A stretch of 64,000 bases of DNA from contig NZ_JAUDBQ010000001.1 in assembly GCF_030372105.1 (NCBI RefSeq), positions 62,001-126,000 of the forward strand, in the 5' to 3' direction. Source of the DNA: Cellulomonas cellasea. GTDB taxonomy: Bacteria > Actinomycetota > Actinomycetes > Actinomycetales > Cellulomonadaceae. This document shows positions 8,641 to 20,200 of this stretch, piece after piece (the first letter of the stretch is position 1; each line of letters starts with the position of its first letter). The position numbers were made by a program, and so were the translations under genes. A model generated the notes under the pieces. It worked only from the letters and a program-made list of their open reading frames with translations, did no database searches and was not told the DNA's origin.

Positions 8641-8680
8641 GTGTCGCGGGAGCCCGCCCCTCCGCGGGCTCCCGCGACAC
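8641..8680 (-). repeat. Perfect 17-bp inverted repeat in the padR leader
   Basis: Two perfectly complementary 17-base arms (starting GTGTCGCGGGAGC) flank a 6-base loop. The element ends about 20 bases before the PadR start codon and just upstream of its ribosome-binding site. It could be an RNA hairpin acting as attenuator or stabiliser, or an operator for the dimeric regulator. No U-tract follows it. Confidence 0.6.
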
Positions 8681-8758
8681 GCACGGTACTACGGATCGCG
8701 CGGTACCGGGCACAGTGGGCTACCACGCGAGGTGTTTCACCCATTCGGGCGCAGCAGC

Positions 8759-8782
8759 GACGACGCCTGTCTAGGCGTCGTC
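8759..8782 (-). terminator. Putative terminator after ppx
   Basis: A perfect 10-bp stem (arm GACGACGCCT) with a 4-base GTCT loop lies about 45 bases beyond the ppx stop codon. There is no U-tract, as is common for hairpin terminators in high-GC actinobacteria. Confidence 0.5.
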
Positions 8783-8827
8783 AAGCCGGGCGCGGGGGCG
8801 CCGACGGGCGGGCGGAGGCCCGTCGCG

Positions 8828-9775
8828 TCAGGCGATGCTCCAGGCGATCCCGTCGAGGATGTCGTGCTCGGAAGTGACGACCTCGGCGAGCTCACGGCCC
8901 TGGGCCCGCACGGCGTCCCGCACGCGCGCCACGACGTCATGCCACACCAGCGCCCCGGCGGCGATCACGTCGACGCGCCCCGGGTGCATGAAGCCCAGCG
9001 CGGCACGCGACTCACGGTCCCGGGCGAGCAGGTCGTCGCAGGCCGCGAGCACCGTGTCCACGGGCAGCGCGGCGCCGTCGATGCGCTGCGGGTCGTAGGC
9101 CGCGAGGCCCAGCGCATGCGCCGTGACGGTGGTCACCGAGCCCGCGAGGCCCACCAGCGTCACCGTGTCGCCGAACGGCACGGTCAGCGCCGCCTCGTCG
9201 AGCGCCGCCGCGACATCGGCATGCGCCGCGGCCATCTGCGACGCCGTCGGCGGGTCGGTCAGCAGGTGCCGCTCGGTGAGGCGCACGCAGCCCACGTCCA
9301 TCGAGAACGCGGCGTCCGGGGCTGTCGTGCCGATGACCACCTCCGTGGACCCGCCACCGAGGTCGACTACCAGGAACGGCCCGGGCCGGCGGGCGGCCAG
9401 CACCCCGGTGGCGCCGCGGAAGGACAGCGTCGCCTCCTCCTGCCCGCCGATGACCTCGGGCTCGACGCCCAGGGCGGCGCGCACGCCGTCCACGAAGTCG
9501 GCGCGGTTCTCGGCGTCCCGCGACGCGCTGGTGGCCACGAAGCGGATGCGCTCGACGCCCAGGTCGCCGCAGACCTTTGAGTAGCGGGCCGCGGCGTCCA
9601 GCGTGCGCTCGAGGGCCTCCGGCGCGATGCGGCCGGTGCGGTCCACGCCCTGCCCCAGGCGGACTACCTCCATGCGGCGGTCGAGGTCGACCAGCGTCCC
9701 GGCGACGGGGTCGACGTCCGCCACGAGGAGTCGGATCGAGTTCGTCCCGCAGTCGATGGCAGCCACACGCGTCAT
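8828..9775 (-). CDS. Exopolyphosphatase / pppGpp phosphohydrolase (Ppx/GppA)
   Basis: A cytosolic phosphatase of the ASKHA fold that degrades polyphosphate and/or pppGpp. The first phosphate-binding loop AAIDCGTNSIRLLVAD is at residues 4-19 and the second, VVDLGGGSTEVVIG, is near 125-138. At 315 residues it is the short actinobacterial form lacking the C-terminal HD-like domain. The ATG used has a GGGAGG site nine bases upstream; a nearer upstream ATG abuts that site directly and was rejected. It follows eno, the FtsB-like gene and DUF501 in the conserved actinobacterial order. Confidence 0.9.
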   Translation of the reverse strand: MTRVAAIDCGTNSIRLLVADVDPVAGTLVDLDRRMEVVRLGQGVDRTGRIAPEALERTLDAAARYSKVCGDLGVERIRFVATSASRDAENRADFVDGVRAALGVEPEVIGGQEEATLSFRGATGVLAARRPGPFLVVDLGGGSTEVVIGTTAPDAAFSMDVGCVRLTERHLLTDPPTASQMAAAHADVAAALDEAALTVPFGDTVTLVGLAGSVTTVTAHALGLAAYDPQRIDGAALPVDTVLAACDDLLARDRESRAALGFMHPGRVDVIAAGALVWHDVVARVRDAVRAQGRELAEVVTSEHDILDGIAWSIA

Positions 9776-9818
9776 GGCCGACATCCTCCCATTCCCGCGT
9801 GCGCGGATCGGCCGCCCG

Positions 9819-10337
9819 TCAGCAGCTGCAGCGGTCCGGGCGCCACACATCCCGCAGCAGCGCGAGCGTCTCGTCGCCCACCGGGTTGACCCCGGGACCC
9901 GAGGCCAGGGCATGCCCCACCAGCACATGCAGGCACTTCACCCGAGTCGGCATCCCGCCCGCGGAGATCCCCGCGATCTCCTCCACATGCCCCAGCTCCT
10001 CGCGCTGTGCGAGATACGCCACATGCGCGCGCTGGTACGCGGCCGCGAGCTCCTCGTCCTCCTGCAGGCGCGCGGTGAGCTCCTTCATCAACCCGCTGGC
10101 CTCCAGCGTGCTGACGGCCGCCACAGCAGGAGGGCACGTCAGGTAGAACGTCGTCGGGAACGGGGTGCCGTCGTCCAGGCGCGGCGCCGTGCGCACCACC
10201 AGCGGCCGGCCGCACACGCACCGCGCCGCCACCGCCACCACCCCGCGCGGGGGACGGCCGAGCTGCTCGGCGAGCACCTCCAGGTCGCCATCCGTCACGA
10301 CCGCGTCATCGGTCCTCGCCAGGGGGATCTCGCTCAC
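9819..10337 (-). CDS. DUF501 family protein
   Basis: A 172-residue protein of unknown biochemical role whose gene sits between the FtsB/DivIC gene and ppx in many actinobacteria. Visible features are two small Cys motifs (RCVCGRP near residue 37 and LTCPP near 65), a helical middle (LMKELTARLQEDEELAAAYQRAH) and a C-terminal GGMPTRVKCLHVLVGHALA segment that is strongly conserved in the family. The GTG start was chosen because family members begin close to this point. The open frame runs back into the preceding gene, but that part is not DUF501-like. Confidence 0.82.
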   Translation of the reverse strand: MSEIPLARTDDAVVTDGDLEVLAEQLGRPPRGVVAVAARCVCGRPLVVRTAPRLDDGTPFPTTFYLTCPPAVAAVSTLEASGLMKELTARLQEDEELAAAYQRAHVAYLAQREELGHVEEIAGISAGGMPTRVKCLHVLVGHALASGPGVNPVGDETLALLRDVWRPDRCSC

Positions 10338-10456
10338 TGCACGTCCGTTCCAGGTCAGCTCACTGTGGTCGTCATCCGGCGCATGCCGGACCGGCACACA
10401 TTCTCGCTCAGCCAGATGGGACCGCGGGCGCCGGGCCCACTCGCGGCGCAGCCCGG

Positions 10457-11134
10457 TCAGGGGGCGGCGGGCTCCTCGGCTCCCTCGGGCGGGGCGAGCT
10501 CCGCCTCGCCGGCCAGCCGCACCGACTCCCACACCGTCGCGTACCACGGCAGCCGCAGGTCCTGCTGCTCGGCGCCGGCCATCGGCCCGACGGCCGGCGC
10601 GTCGGTCGACGCCGGGGCGTTCTCCGGGTCGGCGACCCGGTACGCCGTCTCCCCCGGCAGCACGTAGCCGAGGCGCGCCCGGGCCTGCGCGATCACGTAC
10701 GCGTCATCCGACCACCTGTCGACGGCGGCGTTCAGGTCGTCGTTGCGCGCCCGTGCCGCCTCCGCCTGCGCGGTGAGCTGCTCCAGCTCCACCCGCTGCG
10801 CCAGGTAGCTGCGGAGCGTCGGGAAGACGAGCACGAACGCGATCATCGTCACGACGCCGAGCACCATGACCCGCACGGTGAACAGCCGTGGGACGCGCGT
10901 CTGCACCTGCTCGGCGCGGGGCACCCCGCGCGCGGGCGTGCCGCCGGAGGCCCGTGCGGCGGGTCGCGCCGACGCCGGCCGGGTGGCCGAGACACGAGGG
11001 GTCGATCCGGCGCGCGCGGCCCCGCCCCGGCCCCCGCTCACGCGCGGCGTGCTCCCCGTGCGCGGTCCACCGCCGCCCTGGCGCGCCCCAGCGGCCCCCT
11101 GGCGTGGGGAGGCGGGGCGGCGGGCGGAGGGCAC
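10457..11134 (-). CDS. Septum formation initiator, FtsB/DivIC family
   Basis: A bitopic cell-division protein expected to act with FtsL and FtsQ at the septum. The first 90 residues are cytoplasmic, basic and low-complexity (Arg, Gly, Pro, Ser; repeated STPRVS). One membrane segment follows near residues 93-112 (VMVLGVVTMIAFVLVFPTL). A coiled coil (RVELEQLTAQAEAARARNDDL) and the conserved YVIAQARARLGYVLPGE motif come next. At 225 residues it is longer than E. coli FtsB, as usual in actinobacteria. The start codon is GTG. Confidence 0.88.
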   Translation of the reverse strand: MPSARRPASPRQGAAGARQGGGGPRTGSTPRVSGGRGGAARAGSTPRVSATRPASARPAARASGGTPARGVPRAEQVQTRVPRLFTVRVMVLGVVTMIAFVLVFPTLRSYLAQRVELEQLTAQAEAARARNDDLNAAVDRWSDDAYVIAQARARLGYVLPGETAYRVADPENAPASTDAPAVGPMAGAEQQDLRLPWYATVWESVRLAGEAELAPPEGAEEPAAP

Positions 11135-11271
11135 GCGTTGATTGTGCCCCTCGCATCACGGATTGGCGCGCAGGAGGGCTGGCCGCGTCGCCCTCCGACC
11201 GGGACCTTCACGACTGCTCCCCACTCTGGCCCCGCCTGGGCTCGACGAGCCGCGCGGTGGGCCAGGACGCA

Positions 11272-11309
11272 CCGGAGGCCGGCGACCCTCACGGGTCACC
11301 GGCCTCCGG
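11272..11309 (-). terminator. Terminator hairpin after enolase
   Basis: A strong interrupted hairpin: outer perfect arms of 11 bp (CCGGAGGCCGG) and, after a one-base mismatch, an inner 5-bp GACCC/GGGTC stem with a TCAC loop. It starts about 24 bases beyond the eno stop codon. No U-tract is seen. Confidence 0.7.
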
Positions 11310-11332
11310 GCGCTGCGGGGACTACGCCCCGA

Positions 11333-12672
<1,340 letters not shown>

Positions 12673-12812
12673 GCGGCGCGGCGGGACCTTCGGCCGCTGG
12701 ACAACCGCGAGGCTCGACTATCCGGCCGAACCGCAGGTCAGAGCACGCGGACATGACGAGCGCCCGCCCGCCCGGGTGTGCCCCGGAGCGGCGCGGGCGC
12801 CTGTCAGAACGG

Positions 12813-14195
12813 TCAGAACGCCTGGATGATGTTCTCCACCTGGGACTTCGCGTCGCCGAAGAGCATCGCCGTGTTCTCCCGGAAGAACAGCGGGTTCTGC
12901 ACGCCCGCGTAGCCGGTGGCCATCGACCGCTTGAACACGATCACCTGGCGCGAGCCCCACACCTCGAGCACCGGCATGCCGGCGATCGGCGAGCCCGGGT
13001 CCTCCAGCGCGGCGGGGTTCACGGTGTCGTTGGCGCCGATCACCAGCACGACGTCGGTGTCCGCGAAGTCGTCGTTGATCTCGTCCATCTCGAGGACGAT
13101 GTCGTACGGCACCTTGGCCTCGGCCAGCAGCACGTTCATGTGGCCCGGCAGGCGCCCGGCGACGGGGTGCACCCCGAACCGCACGTTCACGCCCTGCCCG
13201 CGCAGCCGCTGGACCAGGTCGGCCACCGGGTACTGCGCCTTGGCCACAGCCATGCCGTAGCCGGGGGTCACGATGACCGAGCGGGCGTTCTTCAGCATGT
13301 CCGCGACGTCGGCGGCGCTCACCTCGCGGTGCTCGCCGTAGTCCGTGTCGGAGGCCACGACCGTGCCGCCCTCGGCGCCGAAGCCGCCGAGGATCACCGA
13401 GATGAACGAGCGGTTCATCGCCTTGCACATGATCCAGCTGAGGATCGCGCCGGAGGAGCCCACGAGGGCGCCGACGACGATCAGCAGGTCGTTGCTCAGC
13501 ATGAAGCCGGCAGCGGCGGCAGCCCACCCGGAGTACGAGTTGAGCATCGAGACGACCACCGGCATGTCGCCGCCGCCGATGGAGGCCACCAGGTGCCACC
13601 CGACGAGCAGCGCGATCACCGTCATGGCGATCAGCGGCATGAGGGCGGCGTCCGCGATGAACCAGCCCATCAAGCCGAGCGAGGCGACCACGGCGCCCAG
13701 GTTCAGCCAGTTGCGGCCCGGGATCATCAGCGGCGCCGAGGAGATCTTCGCGGCGAGCTTCAGGTACGCCACGATCGAGCCGGTGAACGTCACGGCGCCG
13801 ATGAACACGCCGAGGAACACCTCGACGAGGTGCACCGTGTCGGGCGCCTCCGTCAGGTAGGAGTTGAAGCCGACGAGCACCGCCGCGAGGCCCACGAAGC
13901 TGTGCAGCATCGCGATCATCTCGGGCATCTGCGTCATCTCGACCTTGCGGGCCTGCCAGGTGCCGATCGTGGCGCCGATGAGGAACACCAGGGCGATGAG
14001 CATCAGCGTCACGTAGACGGGCCGCTCGGAGTTCTGCGCGGCGAGCAGGACCGTGGCGAACAGGGCCAGGCCCATGCCGACCATGCCGAGCACGTTGCCG
14101 CGCCGGGCGGACTCAGGCTTGGAGAGTCCCGCGAGGGACAGCACGAACAGGACGGCCGCGATGAGGTACACGGCCTGGGCGAGCGACGTCAACAT
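12813..14195 (-). CDS. pntB: NAD(P) transhydrogenase subunit beta
   Basis: The membrane beta subunit of the proton-translocating transhydrogenase, which makes NADPH from NADH using the proton gradient. About the first 270 residues carry eight or nine hydrophobic segments. The C-terminal domain III binds NADP(H), with the signature [42 protein letters not shown] and [12 protein letters not shown], and ends [10 protein letters not shown]. The 460-residue size is normal. The start ATG overlaps the pntA stop (TGATG); the open frame extending upstream is antisense-like shadow of pntA. Confidence 0.95.
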   Translation of the reverse strand: MLTSLAQAVYLIAAVLFVLSLAGLSKPESARRGNVLGMVGMGLALFATVLLAAQNSERPVYVTLMLIALVFLIGATIGTWQARKVEMTQMPEMIAMLHSFVGLAAVLVGFNSYLTEAPDTVHLVEVFLGVFIGAVTFTGSIVAYLKLAAKISSAPLMIPGRNWLNLGAVVASLGLMGWFIADAALMPLIAMTVIALLVGWHLVASIGGGDMPVVVSMLNSYSGWAAAAAGFMLSNDLLIVVGALVGSSGAILSWIMCKAMNRSFISVILGGFGAEGGTVVASDTDYGEHREVSAADVADMLKNARSVIVTPGYGMAVAKAQYPVADLVQRLRGQGVNVRFGVHPVAGRLPGHMNVLLAEAKVPYDIVLEMDEINDDFADTDVVLVIGANDTVNPAALEDPGSPIAGMPVLEVWGSRQVIVFKRSMATGYAGVQNPLFFRENTAMLFGDAKSQVENIIQAF

Positions 14196-15745
14196 CAGGC
14201 GTCCTTCCTGAACATGCCGATCATGCGGTACGCGACCAGGAACCCACCGAAGATGTTGATGCTGGCCACGGCCGCGGCGATGAACGCCAGCGTCGAGACG
14301 ATCCAGCTCTCCGAGCCGATCTGCAGCAGCGCGCCGACGAGGATGATCCCGGAGATCGCATTGGTCTGTGCCATCAGCGGCGTGTGCAACGAGTGGCTCA
14401 CGTTCGAGATGACGTAGTAGCCGATGACCACCGCGAGGACGAACACCGTGAAGTGCCCGAGGAACGCCGCGGGGACGAACATCAGCGCGAGGGCGAGCAG
14501 CACGGCGCCCAGCCCGGCCATCGCCATCCGCCGCTGGCCGCGCACCTGCGCGGCGCGGGCGGCCTCCGCCGGGTCGACGACGGCGACGGGCGCCGCCTCC
14601 GACTGCGCGGCGGGCGCCGCCGAGACCTGCACGGGCGGCGGCGGCCACAGCACCTCGCCGGCGCCGACCACCGTCATGCCGCGCTGGACGACGTCCTCGA
14701 GGTCGAGGACCAGCTGGCCGTCCTTCTCGGGGGTGAGCAGCGCCATGAGGTGCACGATGTTCGTGCCGAAGAGCTGCGAGGTGTGCTGCGGCATGCGGCT
14801 GGTGAGGTCGGTGTAGCCGAGGATGACCACGCCGTTCTCGGTCACCACGCGCTCGCCGGGGACGGTGAGCTCGCAGTTGCCGCCGCCGGAGGCCGCGAGG
14901 TCCACGATGACCGAGCCGGGCCGCATCGCGGCGACCATCTCGGCGGTGATCGTGGTGGGGGCCTGGCCGCGCACCAGCGCGGTGGTGATGACGATGTCCG
15001 CCTGGCGGGTCTCCTCGGCGTACATGCGCGCCGTGAGCTCCTCCTGCTCGGCGGTCAGGGCGCTCGCGTAGCCGTCGGAGCTGACCTCCTGCTGGGCGGT
15101 CTGCGCCTGGACGAACTGCGCGCCCATCGACTCGATCTGCTCGCCGACCTCGGGGCGGACGTCGAACGCCCGCACCTGGGCGCCGAGGCTGCCCGCGGCG
15201 CCGATCGCGGCGAGGCCAGCGACCCCGGCGCCGATGACGAACACGTGCGCGGGCGGCGTCTTGCCGGCGGCGGTGACCTGGCCGGAGAACATGCCGCCGT
15301 ACTCCTCGGCGGCCTCGATGACGGCGCGGTAGCCGGCCACGTTGGACAGCGTCGAGAGCACGTCGAGGGCCTGCGCGCGGGAGATGCGCGGCACGGCGTC
15401 GAGGGCGAGGGCGTTCACGCCCCGCGCGGCCAGGGCGTCCAGCAGCTCGGGGTGCGTGGCGGGGGCCATCATCGACACGACGGTGGCGCCAGGCTGCAGC
15501 GCCTCGATCTGCGCGTCGGCGGGAGCCTCCACCGAGGTGACGATGTCGCTGGCCCAGACGTCGGACGCGCTGCCGATGCTCGCGCCGGCGTCCTCGTAGG
15601 CCACGTCGGGGAAGTTCGCCGCGGCGCCCGCCCCCGACTCGACCACCACGTCATAGCCGAGCTTGACGAGCTGCGCGACTGTCTTGGGCGTCGCGGCCAC
15701 CAGCCGCTCGCCCGGGCGTTGCTCGCGCGGGACGCCGATCCTCAT
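14195..15745 (-). CDS. pntA: NAD(P) transhydrogenase subunit alpha (fused alpha1-alpha2)
   Basis: This is the NAD(H)-binding subunit of the transhydrogenase. Residues 1-370 form domain I, beginning [20 protein letters not shown] and containing the dinucleotide fold [21 protein letters not shown] near 165-185. A proline/alanine-rich linker leads to three or four C-terminal membrane segments (about 410-510) belonging to domain II. Both parts are fused in one 516-residue chain, as in E. coli. The ATG is preceded by GAGGAAGGG; a start 24 bases upstream was rejected. It forms an operon with pntB and has been inserted between mazG and eno. Confidence 0.95.
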   Translation of the reverse strand: MRIGVPREQRPGERLVAATPKTVAQLVKLGYDVVVESGAGAAANFPDVAYEDAGASIGSASDVWASDIVTSVEAPADAQIEALQPGATVVSMMAPATHPELLDALAARGVNALALDAVPRISRAQALDVLSTLSNVAGYRAVIEAAEEYGGMFSGQVTAAGKTPPAHVFVIGAGVAGLAAIGAAGSLGAQVRAFDVRPEVGEQIESMGAQFVQAQTAQQEVSSDGYASALTAEQEELTARMYAEETRQADIVITTALVRGQAPTTITAEMVAAMRPGSVIVDLAASGGGNCELTVPGERVVTENGVVILGYTDLTSRMPQHTSQLFGTNIVHLMALLTPEKDGQLVLDLEDVVQRGMTVVGAGEVLWPPPPVQVSAAPAAQSEAAPVAVVDPAEAARAAQVRGQRRMAMAGLGAVLLALALMFVPAAFLGHFTVFVLAVVIGYYVISNVSHSLHTPLMAQTNAISGIILVGALLQIGSESWIVSTLAFIAAAVASINIFGGFLVAYRMIGMFRKDA

Positions 15746-15877
15746 CTTCTGGCCCTTCCTCTGATCCACAGCGTGCCGTCAGGCAACCGCCACTCATTGT
15801 TGTGAGGGTGACTTCCACCCACCCCGGACCTTCGACCTGATCCGCGGGACATTGCCCATCTGTTGAGACGTTCTGGC

Positions 15878-16588
15878 TCAGGAATGAGGATTCTCGGCCT
15901 GCGCCGAGGCCTCAGCGGCGCGAACCCGGGACTCCAGTCCCCGCGTCGCCGCCCGGAGCTCCTGCTCGGCGTCGACACCCGCGGACTGCGCCTCGGCGAC
16001 CAGCGCCAGCATGCGCTCGCCCAGGCTCGCGGGATCCGGCGCCGTGTCCGCGCCCGCCGGGGCGCCCGGCGCCCGGCCACCGTGCCCGGAGCGCCGCGCG
16101 CGGGACACGACCTTCTGCGCGCGGGCCACAGCCCCCAGCGTCGCCGGGATGCCGTCCAGCACCGAGCCGCGCCGCTTCTCCTCGGCCTTGATCCGGTCCC
16201 ACTGGACGTGCAGGTCCTCAAGGCTGCCGACCTCCGAGGCGTCGGCGAAGACGTGCGGGTGGCGCCGGACCAGCTTGGCGGTGATGCCGCGCGCGACGTC
16301 GTCGACGTCGAACGGGTCGTCCGGGTCCTCCTGCGCGATCCGCGCGTGGAAGACGACCTGCAGCAGCAGGTCGCCCAGCTCCTCGCGCATCCCGGCGCGG
16401 TCGCCCTGCTCGATGGCCTCGGCGACCTCGTGGGCCTCCTCGAGGGCATACGGCACGAGCGAGAGATGCGTCTGCTCGGCGTCCCACGGGCACCCGCCGG
16501 GCGAGCGCAGCCGGTCCATCACCTCGACCAGCTCGCGCAAGCCCGCTCCAGACTCCCCCGCGTCACGACCTGCCGGGGTCGGGCTCAT
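15878..16588 (-). CDS. mazG: Nucleoside triphosphate pyrophosphohydrolase MazG
   Basis: A house-cleaning hydrolase that converts NTPs to NMPs and pyrophosphate. The MazG domain spans about residues 20-125 and shows PGGCPWDAEQTH, the acidic metal-binding helix ALEEAHEVAEAIE and REELGDLLLQVVFHARI, all characteristic. Only the N-terminal MazG repeat is present. The remaining 110 residues are a variable Ala/Arg-rich tail, as in other actinobacteria. The ATG overlaps the stop of the upstream lipoprotein gene by four bases, so the two are co-translated. Confidence 0.93.
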   Translation of the reverse strand: MSPTPAGRDAGESGAGLRELVEVMDRLRSPGGCPWDAEQTHLSLVPYALEEAHEVAEAIEQGDRAGMREELGDLLLQVVFHARIAQEDPDDPFDVDDVARGITAKLVRRHPHVFADASEVGSLEDLHVQWDRIKAEEKRRGSVLDGIPATLGAVARAQKVVSRARRSGHGGRAPGAPAGADTAPDPASLGERMLALVAEAQSAGVDAEQELRAATRGLESRVRAAEASAQAENPHS

Positions 16589-17139
16589 CCGCCGGACGAG
16601 TCCCCGGCCGCCACGAGCCAGTCGCGGACGGGGGCGACGATCTCGTTGTCGCCCACCAGCTCGGCGTATCGGGGGCTGACCTCGATGTCCGCGTCGGCGA
16701 CCTCCTCGGTGAGCTGCGTGAACGCCTCCTCGGCGTTCGGCAGCGTCTGGAGCGCGGTGATCTCCAGGGAGAACCGCGCCACCGCCCGGGAGCCCTTGCC
16801 GAACGTCGTGTCCGTCGAGCCGGACTGCTCGGCGAGCTGGGCGAGCAGCGCGTCGGCGTCCTCATCGGACACCGCGACGCCGTTCTCGGCCGCGACGCGG
16901 TCGACGGCGGGGGTCTGCACCAGCACGTTCAGCACCGTGAGCGGCGACGAGCCCTGGAGGAACGGCCCGATCTCGGCGACCGCGTCCTGGAGCTCGGCCG
17001 CGCTGATCTCCTCGCCATCCACGATGGCGGCGGCGCCGGGCTGGCCGCTGCACGCGGCGAGCAGGCCCGCGACGGCGAGCCCAGCGGCTGCCGCCACTGC
17101 TCGACGCGGCCTGACCGACCGGGAATTCTTCGCCGTCAC
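16585..17139 (-). CDS. SurA N-domain-like lipoprotein
   Basis: A 184-residue predicted lipoprotein. A basic N-terminus is followed by a hydrophobic stretch ending in the lipobox GLLAAC, with the lipidated Cys near residue 30. The mature part (AAAIVDGEEISAAELQDAVAEIGPFL) resembles the N-terminal domain of the SurA/PrsA foldase family but has no prolyl isomerase domain. The GTG start was chosen over an upstream ATG because of an AGGAGG eight bases before it and because the signal peptide begins here. Its position between mfd and mazG is conserved in related actinobacteria. Confidence 0.85.
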   Translation of the reverse strand: MTAKNSRSVRPRRAVAAAAGLAVAGLLAACSGQPGAAAIVDGEEISAAELQDAVAEIGPFLQGSSPLTVLNVLVQTPAVDRVAAENGVAVSDEDADALLAQLAEQSGSTDTTFGKGSRAVARFSLEITALQTLPNAEEAFTQLTEEVADADIEVSPRYAELVGDNEIVAPVRDWLVAAGDSSGG

Positions 17140-17213
17140 TGTGGGGACCTCCTGCGTCGTCGCACCTGCGGATCGGCCCATCGTAGGCGCTGCGGGCGCC
17201 GCGGCCGTCCAGC

Positions 17214-20200
17214 TCATCGTCCCGCCGAGCCGGTGCCGACCTGCGCGGCCGCGGACACGTCGCCACTGATCACGGCGTCGATGAGCTGCCGCGCCCAGGC
17301 GAGCACCTCGCCGCCGTGCAGCGGGCGCCCGCCGATCCGCGCGGTCGTCGGGAACGGCACGAGGATGGTGCGCACCGCGGGCTTGAGCACAGTGCCCGGG
17401 TAGAGCCGCTTGAGCCGGAGCTGCGCCGACTCGGGCAGGTCGACGGGCGCGAACCGCACGAACTTGCCCTGCGCGGTGATGTCCGCGAGCCCCGCGGCGC
17501 GCGCGTGGGTGCGGAAGTCCGCCACCTCGAAGAGGTTGGCCACCGCGTCGGGCACCGGCCCGTAGCGGTCCACGAGCTCGGCGCGGACCTCCCCGAGCTG
17601 CGCGGAGTCGGTGGCCGAGGCGATCTTGCGGTACGCCTCGAGCCGCAGCCGCTCATGCGCGATGTAGTCGTGCGGGATGTGCGCGTCGACGGGCAGCTCG
17701 ATGGTGACGTCCGGAGCCTCCTCCTCGGCCTCGCCCCGGTAGGACGCGACGGCCTCGCCGACCATGCGGATGTACAGGTCGAAGCCGACGCCCTCGATGT
17801 GCCCGGACTGCTCGCCGCCCAGCAGGTTCCCCGCGCCGCGGATCTCCAGGTCCTTCATGGCCACGGCCATGCCGGCGCCCAGGTCGGTGTTGGCCGCGAT
17901 GGTCTGGAGCCGGTCGTGGGCGGTCTCGGTGAGCGGGCGCTCGGGCGGGTAGAGGAAGTAGGCGTAGGCCCGCTCCCGGCCACGGCCCACGCGCCCGCGG
18001 AGCTGGTGGAGCTGGGACAGGCCCAGCAGGTCCGCGCGCTCCAGGATCAGGGTGTTGGCGTTGGAGATGTCCAGGCCCGTCTCGACGATCGTGGTGCAGA
18101 CCAGCACGTCGAACTTCTTCTCCCAGAAGTCGACGATCACCTGCTCGAGCTGGTTCTCGTTCATCTTGCCGTGGGCCACGGCGATGCGGGCCTCGGGCAC
18201 GAGCTCGGCCAGCCGCGAGGCCGTCCGCTCGATCGAGTCGACCTTGTTGTGCACGTAGAAGACCTGGCCCTCGCGGAGCAGCTCGCGCCGGATCGCCGCG
18301 GAGATCTGCTTCTCCTCATACGGCCCGACGAAGGTCAGCACCGGGTGCCGCTCCTCGGGCGGGGTCGCCAGGGTGGACATCTCGCGGATGCCCGTCACGG
18401 CCATCTCGAGCGTGCGCGGGATCGGGGTCGCGCTCATCGCGAGCACGTCCACGTTGGTGCGCAGGGCCTTGAGGGTCTCCTTGTGCTCGACGCCGAAGCG
18501 CTGCTCCTCGTCGACGATCACCAGGCCGAGGTCCTTGAAGCGGACCTCGCCGGTGATGAGCCGGTGGGTGCCGATGACCACGTCCACGGAGCCGTCCCTG
18601 AGCCCCTCGACGACCGCCTTGCTCTCGGCGGCCGACTGGAACCGGGACAGCGCCTTGACCGTCACCGGGAACGGCGCGTACCGCTCCAGGAAGGTGTCGA
18701 GGTGCTGCTGCACCAGCAGGGTGGTCGGCACCAGCACGGCGACCTGCTTGCCGTCCTGCACGGCCTTGAACGCCGCGCGCACCGCGATCTCCGTCTTGCC
18801 GTAGCCGACGTCCCCGCAGACCAGCCGGTCCATCGGGACGGGCTTCTCCATGTCGGCCTTGACCTCGTCGATGGTGACGAGCTGGTCGGGGGTCTCGACG
18901 TACGCGAAAGCGTCCTCCAGCTCGCGCTGCCACGGGGTGTCGGGGCCGAACTGGTGCCCCGACGTCGCCATCCGCGCCGCGTAGAGGCGGATCAGCTCGG
19001 CGGCGATCTCCTTGACGGCCTTGCGCGCGCGGCTCTTGGTCTTGGCCCAGTCGCCGCCGCCCATCTTGCTCAGGCTCGGCGACTCGCCGCCCACGTACTT
19101 GGTCACCTGGTCGAGCTGGTCGGTGGGCACGAACAACCGGTCGCCCGGCTGGCCGCGCTTGCTCGCGGCGTACTCCACCACCATGTACTCGCGGGTCGCG
19201 GCACTGGCGCCGGAGCCGATGGTGCGCTGCACGAGCTCCACGAAGCGCCCGACGCCGTGCTGCTCATGCACCACGAAGTCGCCCGGCCGCAGCTGCAGCG
19301 GGTCGACGGTGTTGCGACGGCGGCTCGGCATCCGGCGCATGTCGCGGGTGGAGGAGCCGGCGCGGCCCGTCAGGTCGGACTCGGAGAGCACGGCCAGGCC
19401 GAGCCCCTCGAAGACGAACCCGGGGCCCACCGGGGCGGGCACGACGAGCACGACGCCGGGCTCGGCCTCCTCGGTGATCTGCGGCACCAGGCGCGCGGGC
19501 ACGTCCGCGGCGCGGAGCTGCTCGGTCATGCGCTGGGCGGGGCCATGCCCCTCGGTGGCGAGCACGACGCGCCAGCCAGCCTGCTGGTGCTCGCGCAGAT
19601 GCGCCACGGCTCGGGCCACGTCGCCCCGGTACCGCTCCACCTCGCGGGCGGCGACGACCAGCGTCTCCCCCGCGTCGGGGTCCACGAACGGCGTGCTGCC
19701 GGGCTCGGCGCCGCCAGTGGCGTCGACGTCGAGCGTGAACGGGCTGAGCGCCCACCAGCCGAGCCCGCGCACGGCCGCCAGGGCGCGCACCTCGGCGAAC
19801 GTGGCGAACGACGCGGCGGACAGGTCGAGGGGCGTCTGGGCGCCCGCGGCCGCCGACGTCCACGCGGCGGCGAGGAACTCGTCAGTGGTGGCCGCCAGGT
19901 CGTGCGCGCGGCGGCGCACCCGCTCGGGGTCGGCGAGGACGAGCAGCGAGTCGTCGGGCACCAGGTCGAGCACGGGGACCATCTCGTCGACGAGCACCGG
20001 CGCGAGGGACTCCATGCCCTCGACGGCGATGCCGGACGCGAGCTTGTCGAGCATCTCCGCGGCGGCCGGGAGCTCGTCGACCAGCGACGCGGCGCGCTGC
20101 CGCACCTCGTCGGTCAGCAGGATCTCCCGGCAGGGCGGCGCCCACACGCCATGCGAGGCGACCTCGAGGCTGCGCTGGTCCGCCACCGAGAACCAACGGA

